NCBI RefSeq assembly: GCF_031628175.1
Contig: NZ_JAVLVT010000021.1
Coordinates: forward strand, 1-11,895
DNA: 11,895 bases
DNA from: Lipingzhangella_A rawalii
GTDB taxonomy: Bacteria; Actinomycetota; Actinomycetes; Streptosporangiales; Streptosporangiaceae
Reading direction: 5' to 3'
Part shown: piece by piece, positions 1 to 6,414 of the stretch
How the letters are laid out: the number at the start of each line of letters is the position of its first letter
Numbering within the stretch: the stretch's first letter is position 1
Position numbers and translations under genes: made by a program
Notes under the pieces: generated by a model
What the model was told of the DNA's origin: nothing
The model's database searches: none
What the model saw: only the letters and a program-made list of their open reading frames with translations

Positions 1-38
1 GCCGAGACGGCGCGCGCCCCTAACCACGCACCGTCACC
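1..38 (+). repeat. Direct repeat, copy 1 (truncated by the window edge)
   Basis: Positions 7-27 are identical to 228-248, and the similarity extends on both sides to about 1-38 versus 222-259 with a few mismatches. The copies are offset by 221 bp. Copy 2 overlaps the right edge of the 59-bp element, so copy 1 probably marks the right edge of another 59-bp element lying just upstream of the window. Confidence 0.7.
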
Positions 39-171
39 AGCACCCTCCCCAGCCCTCCGGCCCGGCACAACGCCCCCAGCACACCCCGCACCCGCGCCCC
101 ACCGACCGCTGGGCCGGAGAGTGCGCTCCCTCGGGTTGCGGGGGACCGCCCGCGGCCCACCGCCGCCCCCA

Positions 172-230
172 CCGCTGGCCGTCGTGCGGGGGAGCGCCCC
201 CAGGGCGCGACGCCGCCGGCGGCCAACACG
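172..230 (+). repeat. 59-bp interspersed repeat, left copy
   Basis: This stretch is identical, base for base, to the reverse complement of 11790-11848. Internally it can fold into a compound hairpin. An outer 8-bp stem pairs 180-187 with 205-212 and includes one G.T pair. An inner G5/C5 stem pairs 188-192 with 197-201 around an AGCG loop. A perfect 12-bp palindrome, GCCGCCGGCGGC, follows at 212-223. No target-site duplication or transposase is visible. I infer a dispersed palindromic (REP/BIME-like) element rather than an insertion sequence. Confidence 0.85.
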
Positions 231-259
231 GCGCGCGCCCCTAACCACACACCGCCACC
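222..259 (+). repeat. Direct repeat, copy 2
   Basis: This is the second copy of the sequence at 1-38, with 21 identical bases at 228-248 and near-identity around them. It begins inside the end of the 59-bp element and runs into unique DNA. The copy next to the inverted element at the right end of the window does not share this extension, so the two repeat classes only partly coincide. Confidence 0.7.
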
Positions 260-398
260 ACATCCCCGGACGAACCGGGCGCGAGGACGTCTCCAACCGT
301 CCGACGGGGACGTGAGCCAGGCGGAAACCCGTATGGACACGCCCACAGAGGATGCTCGATGCTGGGGTGGTCCGCGCCCGCGCCCCAGGAGTAGCTGT

Positions 399-1211
399 AT
401 GGTCGTCCCTTCCGGTTCCGCCGCCCCGGCAGTCCCACGTCCAGCCGTCGAGTATCTACCGCACCTGGACCGGGACACCACGGCCTTCGAGAAGCTCGTG
501 CGGAACGGCGACCCGAACGCCTCCGTGCCCACCTGCCCGGAGTGGGACCTGTGGACCCTGGGGGTGCACCTCTACCAGGTCCACACGTGGGCGACGGCGA
601 TCGTGCGCAGTGGGGAGGTGGCCCAGCGGCCTGCCGCCCCCACCGTGCAGGACAGCGCCGCCCTCGCCGCCACCTACGCGCACAGCGCCGCCGGCCTCCT
701 CGACACACTGCGGCAGACCGATCCAGACGCGCCATGCTGGACCTTCAACCGGCACCATCGCCAGGCCGGCTTCTGGTTCCGCCGACAGGCGTTGGAAACC
801 GTGGTGCACCGGATCGACGCCGAATTGGCCAGCGGAATCCACCGGGAGCCGGATGCATGGGTGGCAGCGGACGGGGTTGATGAGGTACTCACGGTGATCC
901 TGCCGCGGTTGGTGCGCAGTTCCGGGCAGGCACCGCCACTGCCGGCGTCCCTGCTGATCCACAGCACGGACACGGGGCACGCCTGGCGGTTGGACCCGCC
1001 ACCGGAGGCGGACGACGGCGAGGCGACCGCCGCGCCGCAGGTGGCCGCGACGACCGAGGCCGACGATGCTGGGGCGGCGCGTGTCTCCGGCACGGCAGCG
1101 GACCTGTTGACCGTGCTGTGGAAGCGTCGACGGTTCGCCGACAGTGCTCTGCGCATCGAGGGGGACGACGTACTGGCGACCGCGTTCCTGCGGGCCGGGC
1201 TCACCACCTGA
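399..1211 (+). CDS. Mycothiol-dependent maleylpyruvate isomerase family protein
   Basis: A 270-residue protein of the MDMPI/DinB-like family, metal-binding four-helix enzymes that use mycothiol as thiol cofactor in actinobacteria. The start at 399 is chosen because AGGAG (387-391) sits 7 nt upstream; a longer frame from 312 lacks such a site. Visible family features are the N-terminal motif VPTCPEWDLWTLGVHLYQVH (43-62), with candidate metal ligands His57 and His62, and the helix RRQALETVVHRIDAE with Glu133 and His137 (E-x3-H). Together these make the usual His/Glu/His metal site. The C-terminal part (after about 180) is the more variable MDMPI C-terminal domain, with an acidic Ala-rich linker near residues 205-225. 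No pathway partner is adjacent, so the true substrate is unknown; most relatives are not maleylpyruvate isomerases. Confidence 0.88.
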   Translation: MVVPSGSAAPAVPRPAVEYLPHLDRDTTAFEKLVRNGDPNASVPTCPEWDLWTLGVHLYQVHTWATAIVRSGEVAQRPAAPTVQDSAALAATYAHSAAGLLDTLRQTDPDAPCWTFNRHHRQAGFWFRRQALETVVHRIDAELASGIHREPDAWVAADGVDEVLTVILPRLVRSSGQAPPLPASLLIHSTDTGHAWRLDPPPEADDGEATAAPQVAATTEADDAGAARVSGTAADLLTVLWKRRRFADSALRIEGDDVLATAFLRAGLTT

Positions 1212-1877
1212 CCGTGCACCCAACCGCGCGGCCGATGGCCACGGGGTGACGGCAGGGGCGCAGGGGTGGTGGTGCCGGTGGGGAGGTGGGAACCCGAGGG
1301 CCGGTGGTGCCGTGGCGGCGATGGTCGTTGTCGTCGATGGTCCGGGGCGGGAAGGATGCGGAGCGTCGCGCTTCGCTGGAAAAGGGGCGGGCGGAGCGGA
1401 CCTCCGTTGCCATGATCCGTTGGTGACATCCTCGCCTTCGTGCGCCGTGGCGATTTCCGTCTCCTCAGGCTGGGTGCGCTGTGGCGCCGGGTGGGTTTCT
1501 GCTGCACCGTGTCGGAACAGATTGCGGTCGGAGCAGCGCTCCACGGGCGGTTGTGGTCAGTCCGGCCGCCGTGGCGACGGTGACCGCCGCGCGGGTGTCC
1601 CGCTCGAGGGCGGTTCCGCGCGTCGTGCTCGCATTGTGCGGATGTGGCGGGGGTTGGCGCCCTGCTTTCCTCCGCAGGGTGCGGAGGGTTCGGAGATGGG
1701 TTCGCGCCGGGCGGTGGTCCCGAGGGTTCGCCCGTGACCCGGTCGGTGAGCATGGTCACGGACTGTGCCCATCCGGCGTCGGGCACGGAGGTGGCCAACT
1801 TGGTGCGGGCGGGCCCGTTCGCCACGAGGTCGTCCACGGTGACCGTAGTGCTGCCGTTCGCCAGCGCCCATCCTGAC
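1212..1877. other. Long gap without a recognisable gene
   Basis: About 670 bp lie between the MDMPI gene and the operator of the MFS unit. Open frames cover both strands because stops are rare at this GC content, but none has a good ribosome binding site together with coherent protein character. The first 60 or so codons of a minus-strand frame read from 1879 look protein-like (including TTVTVDDLVANGPART and DAGWAQSVTMLTDRVTG). They then pass into Pro/Arg/His-rich sequence typical of a non-coding frame. This could be the remnant of a gene. G-rich runs at about 1245-1290 on the plus strand could form a quadruplex. Confidence 0.45.
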
Positions 1878-1905
1878 AAATATGTGCGTATCTGCGCACA
1901 TGTTT
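1878..1905. promoter_or_regulatory. 28-bp palindromic ArsR/SmtB-type operator
   Basis: Two 13-bp arms, AAATATGTGCGTA (1878-1890) and TGCGCACATGTTT (1893-1905), are separated by TC and match in 11 of 13 positions. A 12-2-12 style A/T-flanked palindrome is the classical operator form for SmtB/ArsR metal sensors. It lies upstream of the MFS-arsR pair, and the encoded repressor is the obvious candidate to bind it. Confidence 0.75.
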
Positions 1906-1913
1906 GCTATGTT
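1885..1913 (+). promoter_or_regulatory. Probable promoter of the MFS-arsR unit
   Basis: TGCTATGTT at 1905-1913 reads as an extended -10 (TGN plus TATGTT at 1908-1913). The -35 position, 17 bp upstream at about 1885-1890, falls inside the palindrome, so repressor binding there would block polymerase. The -35 hexamer itself is poor. The implied transcript start is near 1920, giving a leader of about 40 nt. Confidence 0.4.
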
Positions 1914-1960
1914 TTTCGTGCTCGGAAGCAACACCGGACCGGCTGGAGGGTGTACCCGTC

Positions 1961-3187
1961 ATGCTCGGGGTACTGCGCAATCGGACCTACCGGCACCTGT
2001 TCACCGCACAGGTGGTGGCGCTACTCGGGACGGGACTCGCCACCGTGGCCCTGGGGCTGCTGGCGCATGATCTCGCCGGAGCCGAAGCCGCCACCGTGCT
2101 GGGAACGGCGTTGACCATCAAGATGGTCGCCTACGTCGGTCTGGGGCCGGTCCTGACCGCGTTGGCCGCCCGACTGCCCCGCAGACCGCTCCTGATCTGC
2201 ACCAACCTGATCCGCGGTGGAGTCGCGGTTTGTCTGCCCCTGGTGAGCGAGGTCTGGCAGGTCTATGTCCTCATCCTCGTATTACAGGCGAGCTCGGCGA
2301 CGTTCACCCCCGTGTTCCAGGCGGTCATCCCGGAGGTGCTGCCGCGGGACCGGGACTACACGCGGGCCCTGTCCCTCTCCCGCCTCGCCTACGATCTCGA
2401 GAGTCTCCTCAGCCCGATGATGGCGGCCGCCCTGCTCACGGTGCTGACCTATCCGGGACTGTTCCTGGGCACTGCGCTGGGTTTCGCGGTTGCCGCCCTC
2501 CTCATTGGCACGGTCGTACTCCCACCCCGGGAGGTTGGGGCCCAGCAGCAGGGCCGGTGGGCCGCGATCACCGTTGGGGTACGCATGTTCGCCCGCTGGC
2601 CGGCGCTGCGCTCGCTCGCGGTGCTGAACCTGTCCGTGGCCGTGGCCACCGCACTGGTTCTGGTTACCACCGTGACCTACGTGCGGGAGGACCTCGGCGG
2701 TTCTGAAGCGGATGTGGCCGTGGCGCTGGGGGCCTTCGGCGCTGGATCGATGGTGGTGGCGCTCGCACTCCCCCGGGTGCTGGACAACCGGGAGCAGCGT
2801 CCCCTGTTCCTCGCCGCACCCCTGCTCCACACGGGCACGTTCGCGCTGCTCGCCACTGTCGTCAGCATGGTTGACGGCTGGTGGTGGCCCCTGCTGGGGG
2901 CGTGGCTCCTGTTGGGTGCCGGATGTTCCCTGGTGCTCACCCCTACCGCGCGACTGCTGCGCGACCATGCCGGTTCCGGGGAACTCCCGGCGCTGCTCGC
3001 GGCCCAGTTCTCCCTGTCCCACGCCGGGTTCCTCGTCACCTACCCCCTCGCCGGCTGGGCCGGAACCCACCTCGCGCCACAGACCGCCCTGGTCGGTTGC
3101 GCCGTCCTCACTGGTGGCTGCGCCGTGGCAGCCCGAGTCTTGTGGCGCATCCGGCAGGCAGAACCTGCGGACTTTGCTGCCGCATAG
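1961..3187 (+). CDS. MFS transporter, probable metal (Ni/Co) exporter
   Basis: A 408-residue major facilitator protein with about 12 hydrophobic segments and no signal peptide. It opens with RNRTYRHLFTAQVVALLGTG, and the basic cytoplasmic loop between helices 2 and 3 reads AARLPRRPLL. The conserved stretch SLSRLAYDLESLLSPMMAAA lies in the first half. The start at 1961 is favoured by GGAGGG (1945-1950) 10 nt upstream; a TTG at 1904 would begin inside the operator. The gene is followed after 9 nt by an ArsR repressor whose ligand pattern matches nickel/cobalt sensors. I therefore infer export of Ni or Co, as for NreB-type MFS proteins. The MFS fold is visible in the sequence; the substrate is inferred from context only, and another cation or a drug remains possible. 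Confidence 0.88.
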   Translation: MLGVLRNRTYRHLFTAQVVALLGTGLATVALGLLAHDLAGAEAATVLGTALTIKMVAYVGLGPVLTALAARLPRRPLLICTNLIRGGVAVCLPLVSEVWQVYVLILVLQASSATFTPVFQAVIPEVLPRDRDYTRALSLSRLAYDLESLLSPMMAAALLTVLTYPGLFLGTALGFAVAALLIGTVVLPPREVGAQQQGRWAAITVGVRMFARWPALRSLAVLNLSVAVATALVLVTTVTYVREDLGGSEADVAVALGAFGAGSMVVALALPRVLDNREQRPLFLAAPLLHTGTFALLATVVSMVDGWWWPLLGAWLLLGAGCSLVLTPTARLLRDHAGSGELPALLAAQFSLSHAGFLVTYPLAGWAGTHLAPQTALVGCAVLTGGCAVAARVLWRIRQAEPADFAAA

Positions 3188-3196
3188 ACTGCCCGT

Positions 3197-3553
3197 ATGC
3201 CTCCCCGCGAGCCGGCGACCGTGAGCCTCCAGCATCCAGAGCCTCCCGACGCAGCACAGCTCGCCGTGGCCGCGGACGTGTTCCAACTGCTGTCCGACAC
3301 CACGCGCCTGCACCTGCTGTGGACACTGGCACGCCAGGAGGCCGACGTCTCCCAGCTCACCGAGGCCTGCGGAGTGTCCCGCACCGCGGTGTCCCAACAC
3401 CTGGCGAAGCTGCGGCTGGCCGGACTCGTCGAGTCCCGACGGGAGTCCCGGCACGCGATTTATCGCCTCCGCGACGGGCATCTGCGTCGCCTCGTGCTGG
3501 AAGCCCTCAACTTCGCGGACCACGTCGTCACCGGTGAGCCACCACACGAGTAG
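3197..3553 (+). CDS. ArsR/SmtB-family metal-responsive repressor, KmtR-like
   Basis: A 118-residue winged-helix repressor. Residues 21-47 form the dimer/N-terminal helices (DVFQLLSDTTRLHLLWTLA). The recognition helix is SRTAVSQHLAKLRLAGLVES (61-80), and the wing is ESRHAIYRLRDGH. The alpha-3 ArsR cysteine box is absent. The C-terminal helix and tail carry His95, Asp108, His109, His117 and Glu118. The spacing (+13, +14, +22, +23 from His95) equals that of the Ni/Co ligands His88, Glu101, His102, His110 and His111 of Mycobacterium tuberculosis KmtR. A Ni/Co sensor is therefore the best guess. It begins 9 nt after the MFS stop with no clear ribosome binding site, suggesting translational coupling; GTG 3221 is an alternative start. 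It probably represses its own operon through the palindrome at 1878-1905. Confidence 0.9.
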   Translation: MPPREPATVSLQHPEPPDAAQLAVAADVFQLLSDTTRLHLLWTLARQEADVSQLTEACGVSRTAVSQHLAKLRLAGLVESRRESRHAIYRLRDGHLRRLVLEALNFADHVVTGEPPHE

Positions 3554-3734
3554 CGTACGCACGGGAAGTGGGCGGGCGTACTGTCGGGTCACGGATGCCC
3601 GCCGACCGCCGGCTACCGGGCCGGGCCACGGTGTGCCGGACCTCCGCAGCCGGCCGCACCTGGCGGAGCGGCGTCGGGTACCGTGCGGACGCGGGTCCTG
3701 TCCGTGTCGCACAGGAGCGAAGGAGCACATCCTC

Positions 3735-4661
3735 GTGGCCACTGCCCAAACCGGTTCGAACTCTCACCCCGCGCCCGGAAGCCCGCCTGCCCTGGCGGAT
3801 GCCCTCACCGGCTGGGATCCCGCCCCGGTCCGTCGCAGCGAGGTGATTGCGGCCGAACCGGCCCAGGCCCTGGCCGGAGTCCTGGACCAGCCACCGCCGG
3901 TCCGGGAGGAGGGGGACGCGCTGCCCGCACTGTGGCACTGGCTACACTTCCTCGATCGTCCCGCCGAGTCCGAGTTGGGCGCGGACGGACACCCGAGCCA
4001 GGGACACTTCTATCCACCGATCGCCCGCAGGGTGCGGATGTTCGCCGGTGGCCGGATGACCGTGACCGCACCCGTGCGGGTGGGGGAGCACGTCACCCGG
4101 GACTCCCGGATCACCGACTGGCGGATCAAACAGGGGCGCCGTGGTGAGCTGCTGTTCGTGACGGTGGAACACCGGCTGAGTGTCGCCGGCGAGCCGCGGG
4201 TCGTGGAGGAACAGGACCTCGTGTACCGCCAGGCCGAGGAGGGGGATCCACCGCCCGCCGGGCCGAGCACGGGACACCCGCCGCCGGCCCAGGCCAACAG
4301 TAGTGAATTCTGGCTCACCCCCAGCTCCACCCTGCTGTTCCGGTTCAGTGCCCTGACCTACAACGCGCACCGCATCCACTACGACCACCCCTACGCCACC
4401 GGGGTGGAGGGCTATCCTGACCTGGTCGTGCACGGTCCCCTGCTCGCCTTGGCACTCCTCGAGCTGCCGCGTCGCGCCGGCCACGCCGTGCGGGCCTTCC
4501 GGTTCAGACTGCGCTCTCCCTGTTATGTTGGGCGCGCGGTTCTGCTGCGGCAGACTCCGGGCGGCGATGCGGGCACGGTCGAGCTCACCGCCCTGTCCGG
4601 GGCCGATGCGGCGGTGACGGCACAGGCCGAGATCCAGGCGTCGGATCGTGCACACAGGTAG
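3735..4661 (+). CDS. Double hot-dog acyl-CoA hydratase (HTD2/MaoC type, mesaconyl-C4-CoA hydratase-like)
   Basis: A 308-residue protein. The GTG start at 3735 is supported by GAAGGAG (3719-3725) 9 nt upstream; the same frame is open further upstream but reads as non-protein. The N-terminal FAS1-like dehydratase half contains RRMFAGG-type sequence (RVRMFAGGRMTV, 99-110). A Pro-rich linker lies at about 168-187. The C-terminal hot-dog half carries the signature FRFSALTYNAHRIHYD (202-217) and VVHGPLLALALLEL (231-244). These are typical of HTD2-like hydratases acting on 2-enoyl or mesaconyl/itaconyl-type CoA thioesters. No partner lyase or CoA transferase is adjacent, so the physiological substrate is open. 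Cytosolic. Confidence 0.85.
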   Translation: MATAQTGSNSHPAPGSPPALADALTGWDPAPVRRSEVIAAEPAQALAGVLDQPPPVREEGDALPALWHWLHFLDRPAESELGADGHPSQGHFYPPIARRVRMFAGGRMTVTAPVRVGEHVTRDSRITDWRIKQGRRGELLFVTVEHRLSVAGEPRVVEEQDLVYRQAEEGDPPPAGPSTGHPPPAQANSSEFWLTPSSTLLFRFSALTYNAHRIHYDHPYATGVEGYPDLVVHGPLLALALLELPRRAGHAVRAFRFRLRSPCYVGRAVLLRQTPGGDAGTVELTALSGADAAVTAQAEIQASDRAHR

Positions 4662-4906
4662 GTAACCCAGGCCACGGCCGGTCGGGACGACCCGGGTGAC
4701 ATTGGGCGTGAGCTGCGCTGGTGTCGTCCGCGCCCCGGCGCCGGATCGCGCTGTGGCGAAGCTCACCCACTCCGAATGTCGGGAGCCGCGGGTACCGTCG
4801 AAAGTGACGATTCGGTCCTGCGCGCCCAGACGGGCCAGCGCGGGTCTTTCCCGGGCGGTTTCCTGTTCCCGCTTCACCACTGTCGTCGTTCGTACCGAGG
4901 AGTCCG

Positions 4907-5590
4907 ATGACCACGCCACACGTCCTGACCCAGCTGCCAGCCCCCCGGGCGGTGCTGTGGGACCTGGACGGGACCCTCGTCGACTCGGAACCCCTGTGGA
5001 CGGTCGCCTTGAACGACGTCGCCACCGAGCTGGGACGGCCGCTGAGCTCGGAGGCACGCTCCGAGATGACCGGCACCGACGGGCCGACCACCATGCGCAT
5101 GCTGGCCGACTACACGGGTGTGCGGATGGCTGACGAGGAGCTGCTCGCGCTGCGCGACCGGGTGGAGCAGCACGTGCACACGCTCCTCATGGAACGCACG
5201 CCCGTCCTTCCGGGGGCGGAGGAGATCCTGCGGGCGCTGCGGCGTACGGGCACTCCGATGGCCCTCGTGACCTCCTCGCCCCAGGACATCGCCGAAATCG
5301 CGCTTACAGCTTTGGGGTCGGACCGGTTCGACGTTGTGGTCACCGCTGCGGATGTGCGCCATCGCAAGCCCGACCCGGAGCCCTACCTGTTGGCAGCGCG
5401 TCGACTCGAGGTGCCACCAACCGAGTCCTGGGCGGTGGAAGACTCCCCGAGCGGTGCGGACGCGGCGGAAACCGCCGGGTGCACGGTACTGCTGTCTCCG
5501 GGAGCCCTGCCCACGGCGCACGCCCCGGGGCGTGTCGCCCTCAGTTCCCTCACCGACATTCCAGTGCGCTCGGCCGCCACCTCGCAGTAG
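4907..5590 (+). CDS. HAD-superfamily (subfamily IA) phosphatase
   Basis: A 227-residue hydrolase with all four HAD motifs. Motif I is WDLDGTLVDSE, with nucleophile Asp19 and acid/base Asp21. Motif II is LVTSS (Thr122), motif III HRKPDP (Lys154) and motif IV VEDSPSG (Glu178/Asp179). A helical cap domain lies between residues 30 and 95, placing it with the beta-phosphoglucomutase/phosphoglycolate phosphatase-like group. GAGGAG (4897-4902) precedes the ATG by 4 nt. Magnesium-dependent phosphomonoester hydrolysis is expected; the substrate (sugar phosphate or similar) cannot be read from the sequence. A gene of this type often sits near serS/pheA in related actinomycetes. Confidence 0.9.
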   Translation: MTTPHVLTQLPAPRAVLWDLDGTLVDSEPLWTVALNDVATELGRPLSSEARSEMTGTDGPTTMRMLADYTGVRMADEELLALRDRVEQHVHTLLMERTPVLPGAEEILRALRRTGTPMALVTSSPQDIAEIALTALGSDRFDVVVTAADVRHRKPDPEPYLLAARRLEVPPTESWAVEDSPSGADAAETAGCTVLLSPGALPTAHAPGRVALSSLTDIPVRSAATSQ

Positions 5591-5593
5591 GCG

Positions 5594-5636
5594 ACCGGCG
5601 CTGCACCCGGCACCCGCGTCCGGGAACAGCGCCGGT
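5594..5636. terminator. Hairpin between convergent HAD and copZ genes
   Basis: A perfect 10-bp outer stem, ACCGGCGCTG (5594-5603) with CAGCGCCGGT (5627-5636), encloses an inner 5-bp stem, CCCGG/CCGGG (5606-5610, 5620-5624). It begins 4 nt after the HAD stop and ends 11 nt before the copZ stop on the other strand, so it can serve both. No T-run follows, as is common in high-GC actinomycetes. Confidence 0.7.
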
Positions 5637-5646
5637 GTCGCGGGGC

Positions 5647-5853
5647 TCAGTCCCGCAGGGTGTAGCCCGCCTCAGCAACGGCGGCGCGCACCGCCGTATC
5701 GTCGACGGGTTCACTGCTGGTGACGGTGACCTGGCCGGTGGCGAGGTCGACGTCCACATTGGTCACCCCCGCGACGTCGCTCAGCTCCTCCTCTACCGAA
5801 GAGACGCAGTGCCCGCAGGTCATGCCCTCGACGGTATACGTGGCGGTTGCCAT
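5647..5853 (-). CDS. copZ: Heavy-metal-associated (HMA) domain copper chaperone, CopZ-like
   Basis: A 68-residue single HMA domain with the metal-binding motif GMTCGHC (Cys13, Cys16). It folds as a beta-alpha-beta-beta-alpha-beta ferredoxin-like domain, as in CopZ/Atx1 proteins. It should bind Cu(I) in the cytosol and pass it to a CopA-type ATPase, which is not encoded here. The ATG at 5853 is preferred because GGGAG lies 5 nt upstream; the in-frame ATG at 5865 has its purine-rich stretch directly abutting it. A CsoR-like box at 5916-5932 overlaps its promoter, so induction by copper is likely. Confidence 0.92.
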   Translation of the reverse strand: MATATYTVEGMTCGHCVSSVEEELSDVAGVTNVDVDLATGQVTVTSSEPVDDTAVRAAVAEAGYTLRD

Positions 5854-5912
5854 GAGAACTCCCATCTCCGTTCGGGCTGCGCGCCCGGATGTACTACCGT
5901 AGGACCACCCAC

Positions 5913-5918
5913 ACTATA
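5913..5918 (-). promoter_or_regulatory. Putative -10 of copZ
   Basis: Read on the minus strand this is TATAGT, about 60 nt upstream of the copZ start. It overlaps the ATACC arm of the CsoR-like box, so bound CsoR would occlude it. The -35 is not obvious. Confidence 0.4.
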
Positions 5919-5932
5919 CCCCCCTATGGTAT
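5916..5932. promoter_or_regulatory. CsoR-type copper operator
   Basis: ATACCCCCCTATGGTAT has ATACC/GGTAT arms around a C-rich core, the form of known CsoR operators; for instance, the Bacillus copZA operator also ends in TATGGTAT. It sits in the divergent space between copZ (minus) and the CDGSH gene (plus). No csoR gene lies in the window, so the regulator would be encoded elsewhere. Confidence 0.65.
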
Positions 5933-6009
5933 TGGGGAAAGGATGGCCAGTGGTGTCCCGGACCGGTACAACCGGACCGACAACTGACGACAACGAAGGT
6001 GAGGTAACT

Positions 6010-6261
6010 GTGTCCGAGACCTCCGGTGAGCGTCCGAGTACGGTCGTGAAGGCGATCGACAACGGTCCGTACCAGATCAAAGGCGACTTCGTGGTGGTCG
6101 ATCGCGAAGGTCAGGAGTTTGACCTGGGGGGTCGCAGCACCGCGGTGCTGTGCCGCTGTGGCCGGTCAGCAAATAAACCCTTCTGCGACGGGAGCCACAC
6201 GCGAGACCCCCAGTTCCAGGCAGACGAACGGGCTGAGGTGTGTACGCGCGTCGAGGAGTGA
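6010..6261 (+). CDS. CDGSH-type iron-sulfur domain protein
   Basis: An 83-residue protein with one CDGSH motif, CRCGRSANKPFCDGSH. Cys48, Cys50, Cys59 and His63 give the 3Cys-1His ligand set of a [2Fe-2S] mitoNEET-like cluster. The preceding segment GPYQIKGDFVVVDREGQEFD is the usual short beta lead-in of bacterial single-CDGSH proteins. The GTG at 6010 is chosen because AAGGTGAGG lies 5 nt upstream; the in-frame ATG near 5926 would lie in the operator. The role is presumably redox or cluster storage; the exact function is unknown. It is transcribed away from copZ across a shared regulatory region, and copper is known to damage exposed Fe-S clusters, so co-regulation is plausible. Confidence 0.9.
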   Translation: MSETSGERPSTVVKAIDNGPYQIKGDFVVVDREGQEFDLGGRSTAVLCRCGRSANKPFCDGSHTRDPQFQADERAEVCTRVEE

Positions 6262-6267
6262 CCAGCC

Positions 6268-6308
6268 CGTCCTTCCGCTGCCGCCGATCCGGCGGCAGCG
6301 GAAGGACG
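6268..6308. terminator. Strong bidirectional terminator between CDGSH gene and serS
   Basis: A perfect inverted repeat with 19-bp arms (6268-6286 and 6290-6308) and a 3-nt ATC loop. It starts 7 nt after the CDGSH gene stop and lies about 105 nt beyond the serS stop on the opposite strand. The very stable stem between convergent genes fits an actinomycete-type terminator without a U-tract. Confidence 0.88.
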
Positions 6309-6414
6309 TCGACGGTCCACGCCGGTGCCCTCCGTGGACACCGAGGCGGGCCACACCCCGAGTTGATGGAAGCGCCGGATATCGACGCAGGCCACAGACG
6401 GTGTTTCGGTGAAC

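Larger units (their letters stand above)
1..398. other. Repeat-rich non-coding region
   Basis: I see no convincing gene here. Open frames exist on both strands, but they are Arg/Pro/Gly-rich translations of GC-rich repeat DNA without ribosome binding sites. The region contains a 59-bp element (172-230) with an inverted partner at the other end of the window. It also contains a direct repeat, with one copy starting at the window edge (1-38) and one at 222-259. The ribosome binding site of the first gene lies at 387-391. Confidence 0.6.

Noticed and set aside
1245..1290. G-quadruplex on the plus strand
   Set aside because: The G-runs are present but loops are long and irregular, and such runs are common by chance at this GC content; noted only in the gap description.
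674..1879. A 401-codon minus-strand open frame covering the gap and the antisense of the MDMPI gene
   Set aside because: Its 3' half is antisense to a well-supported gene, its composition becomes Pro/Arg/His-rich, and it lacks a ribosome binding site. Only its first 60 or so codons were kept as a possible remnant.
3534..3734. N-terminal extension of the hydratase gene from ATG 3534, overlapping arsR
   Set aside because: The extra 67 residues are Arg/Cys/Pro-rich and not family-like. GTG 3735 has an ideal GAAGGAG site 9 nt upstream and gives the usual family length.
2282..3742. A 486-codon minus-strand open frame antisense to the MFS and arsR genes
   Set aside because: It is Gln/Arg/His/Gly-rich as expected of the antisense of GC-rich coding DNA. 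The plus-strand genes have clear family motifs and a ribosome binding site upstream of the first.
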